From assembly GCA_030690855.1 (NCBI GenBank), contig JAUYFR010000184.1, forward strand, positions 1 through 7,171: a stretch of 7,171 nt of DNA, written 5' to 3'. Made by a program: the position numbers and the translations under genes. Below are positions 6,109-7,171 of this stretch, piece after piece. This stretch comes from Gallionellaceae bacterium (lineage in GTDB: Bacteria; Pseudomonadota; Gammaproteobacteria; Burkholderiales; Gallionellaceae). How positions within the stretch are numbered: the stretch's first letter is position 1; each line of letters opens with the position of its first letter. The notes beneath the pieces are model-generated. The model did no database searches. It worked only from the letters and a program-made list of their open reading frames with translations, and was not told the DNA's origin.

Positions 6109-7171
6109 ATGACAGCCACCGTCGAAGATCTCGCAAAACTGCAATGTAAGTTTCCTCGAGTGCTAAATGTGTTCGATGATTGCGTTGCGGATGCGCGCAA
6201 ACACCTAAGCGAAAAAGCGATCGAGGATTACATCTACGGTATCAATTCCATACACCGCACCGGGCGAGGCGAAGAGCCGGTATTGGTTTATATGGAAGAG
6301 ATACCGAGGGTTGCGGCAATTCTTGGTGAAGATGTTATAGACGAAATTGTAGCTTTCACCCGTGCACTAGCTAAGTCTTCTAATAGCAAAGCAGTGCCTA
6401 ATTTTCTGCAAAGTTTGGGAGCAGCTTCACGGGCATTAGAAAGTAGAGAGCTCTTCACGGAGTACCTTAATCTGGTCGTGCAAACAGCCATACGCACTAG
6501 CCCGAAGGTGCATGGTATTGATTCAATGTATACCAGCCCATGTTTTCCAGATTTTTTAGACAGTGTTCCTTACCTGTTTAGCTTGCTTTCTTTAGGCGGG
6601 ATTAAAAAGTGGGTTGATTACGGTGTATTGGCGTACCCCAATGATCCAGATAGTCAGAAAGAATATTTTCAACTCAGGTCACAAGATAGTCGCTCGGTTA
6701 TTCAGCGCGAAAGAAATGGCACCCTGCTAACCGATAGTGAGCGCAAGCTGGATATGTATTTGCGCGGGTTATGGGAAAGTGATGCTCAGTTTGTTCCTTA
6801 CTCAAATGCCTTTAACGAAGGGCGTCCCCACGTTCCCTATTTTAGCGAGCAAGGTTTGCATTTGCCGGACGTATACGAAGATCACCCGAATGGCGTGCGT
6901 GGCATAGACCGTTATAGGGCGCTAATAGCGCATATAACTGCGCATCGTCGCTGGACAACACGCCAAGTGGCTGACAACTTGAGCCCATTTCAACGCATGG
7001 CCGTTGAAGTGTTTGAGGATGCACGTGTTGAACATTTGGCGATGCAAGAGTTTCCCGGTTTGCGAACACTATGGTGCAAGCTACATCCTATCCCAGATGA
7101 GCAGCTCGAAAAGCAGGAGGGTGTGTCATACATTCGCCATCGTTTAGCAATGCTATCAAGAGCGTTATTGG
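6109..7171 (+). CDS. cbbO: CbbO, VWA-domain RuBisCO activase adaptor (3' end outside window)
   Basis: Partner of CbbQ; the family links the AAA+ ring to RuBisCO, using a C-terminal von Willebrand factor A domain with a metal (MIDAS) site. Only the first 354 codons are in the window, with no internal stop; family members run to roughly 750-780 residues, so the VWA domain should lie beyond the right edge. The visible part has the helical N-terminal region and the CbbO/NorD-type stretch from about residue 185 (EYFQLRSQDSRSVIQRERNG, then LDMYLRGLW and FVPYSNAFNEGRPHVPYF). A later segment has RYRALIAHITAHRRW with His275 and His279, then FQRMAVEVFEDARVEH at 294-309. The start ATG at 6109 is 14 bases after cbbQ, with only a weak AGG nine bases upstream, so translational coupling is likely. 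NorD is the paralogous alternative; the cbbM-cbbQ context favours CbbO. Phe is mostly TTT (about 12 of 15), unlike cbbM. Confidence 0.92.
   Translation, partial: MTATVEDLAKLQCKFPRVLNVFDDCVADARKHLSEKAIEDYIYGINSIHRTGRGEEPVLVYMEEIPRVAAILGEDVIDEIVAFTRALAKSSNSKAVPNFLQSLGAASRALESRELFTEYLNLVVQTAIRTSPKVHGIDSMYTSPCFPDFLDSVPYLFSLLSLGGIKKWVDYGVLAYPNDPDSQKEYFQLRSQDSRSVIQRERNGTLLTDSERKLDMYLRGLWESDAQFVPYSNAFNEGRPHVPYFSEQGLHLPDVYEDHPNGVRGIDRYRALIAHITAHRRWTTRQVADNLSPFQRMAVEVFEDARVEHLAMQEFPGLRTLWCKLHPIPDEQLEKQEGVSYIRHRLAMLSRALL

Noticed and set aside
6288..7069. Minus-strand open frames opposite cbbO
   Set aside because: The plus-strand frame here is unbroken and clearly CbbO; the reverse frames have no family resemblance.

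Overview
The window reads as a chromosomal segment of a chemolithoautotrophic proteobacterium, most likely a betaproteobacterium. The evidence is a form II RuBisCO with a divergent CbbR and a CbbQ/CbbO activase. Gallionellales- or Thiobacillus-like organisms carry such a set, but this placement is a guess from protein resemblance, not a computed phylogeny. Base composition looks moderate (roughly half G+C by eye). No rRNA, tRNA, CRISPR array, insertion sequence or prophage signal was seen.

Layout. Bases 1-174 are a non-coding leader, possibly including the end of a gene outside the window. Bases 175-1590 (+) encode a NhaD-type Na+/H+ antiporter with a signal peptide. It converges on a TerC/Alx-family membrane protein at 1693-2646 (-). 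Upstream of terC on the same strand lies cbbR at 2717-3655 (-), a LysR-type regulator. The 134-bp cbbR-cbbM intergenic region holds a perfect 8-bp-arm palindrome fitting the CbbR pattern TNA-N7-TNA, a second half-matching site and a weak promoter. Rightward from it lie cbbM (3790-5169), a strong intrinsic terminator, cbbQ (5279-6094) and cbbO (6109 to the window edge, about the first half of the gene).

How the genes work together. CbbR would sense the metabolic state and switch on cbbM. CbbM fixes CO2 onto ribulose-1,5-bisphosphate. CbbQ (AAA+ ATPase) and CbbO (VWA-domain adaptor) form the motor that removes inhibitory sugar phosphates from RuBisCO. The terminator after cbbM probably lets RuBisCO be made in large excess over its activase. 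NhaD and TerC concern ion and pH (and possibly Mn2+) homeostasis; a link to carbon fixation is only suggested by position.

I found no clearly novel system. The most useful points are the readable CbbR operator/promoter geometry, the terminator that splits cbbM from cbbQO, a possible RNA pairing that could couple terC translation to cbbR, and a possible near-leaderless cbbR transcript.
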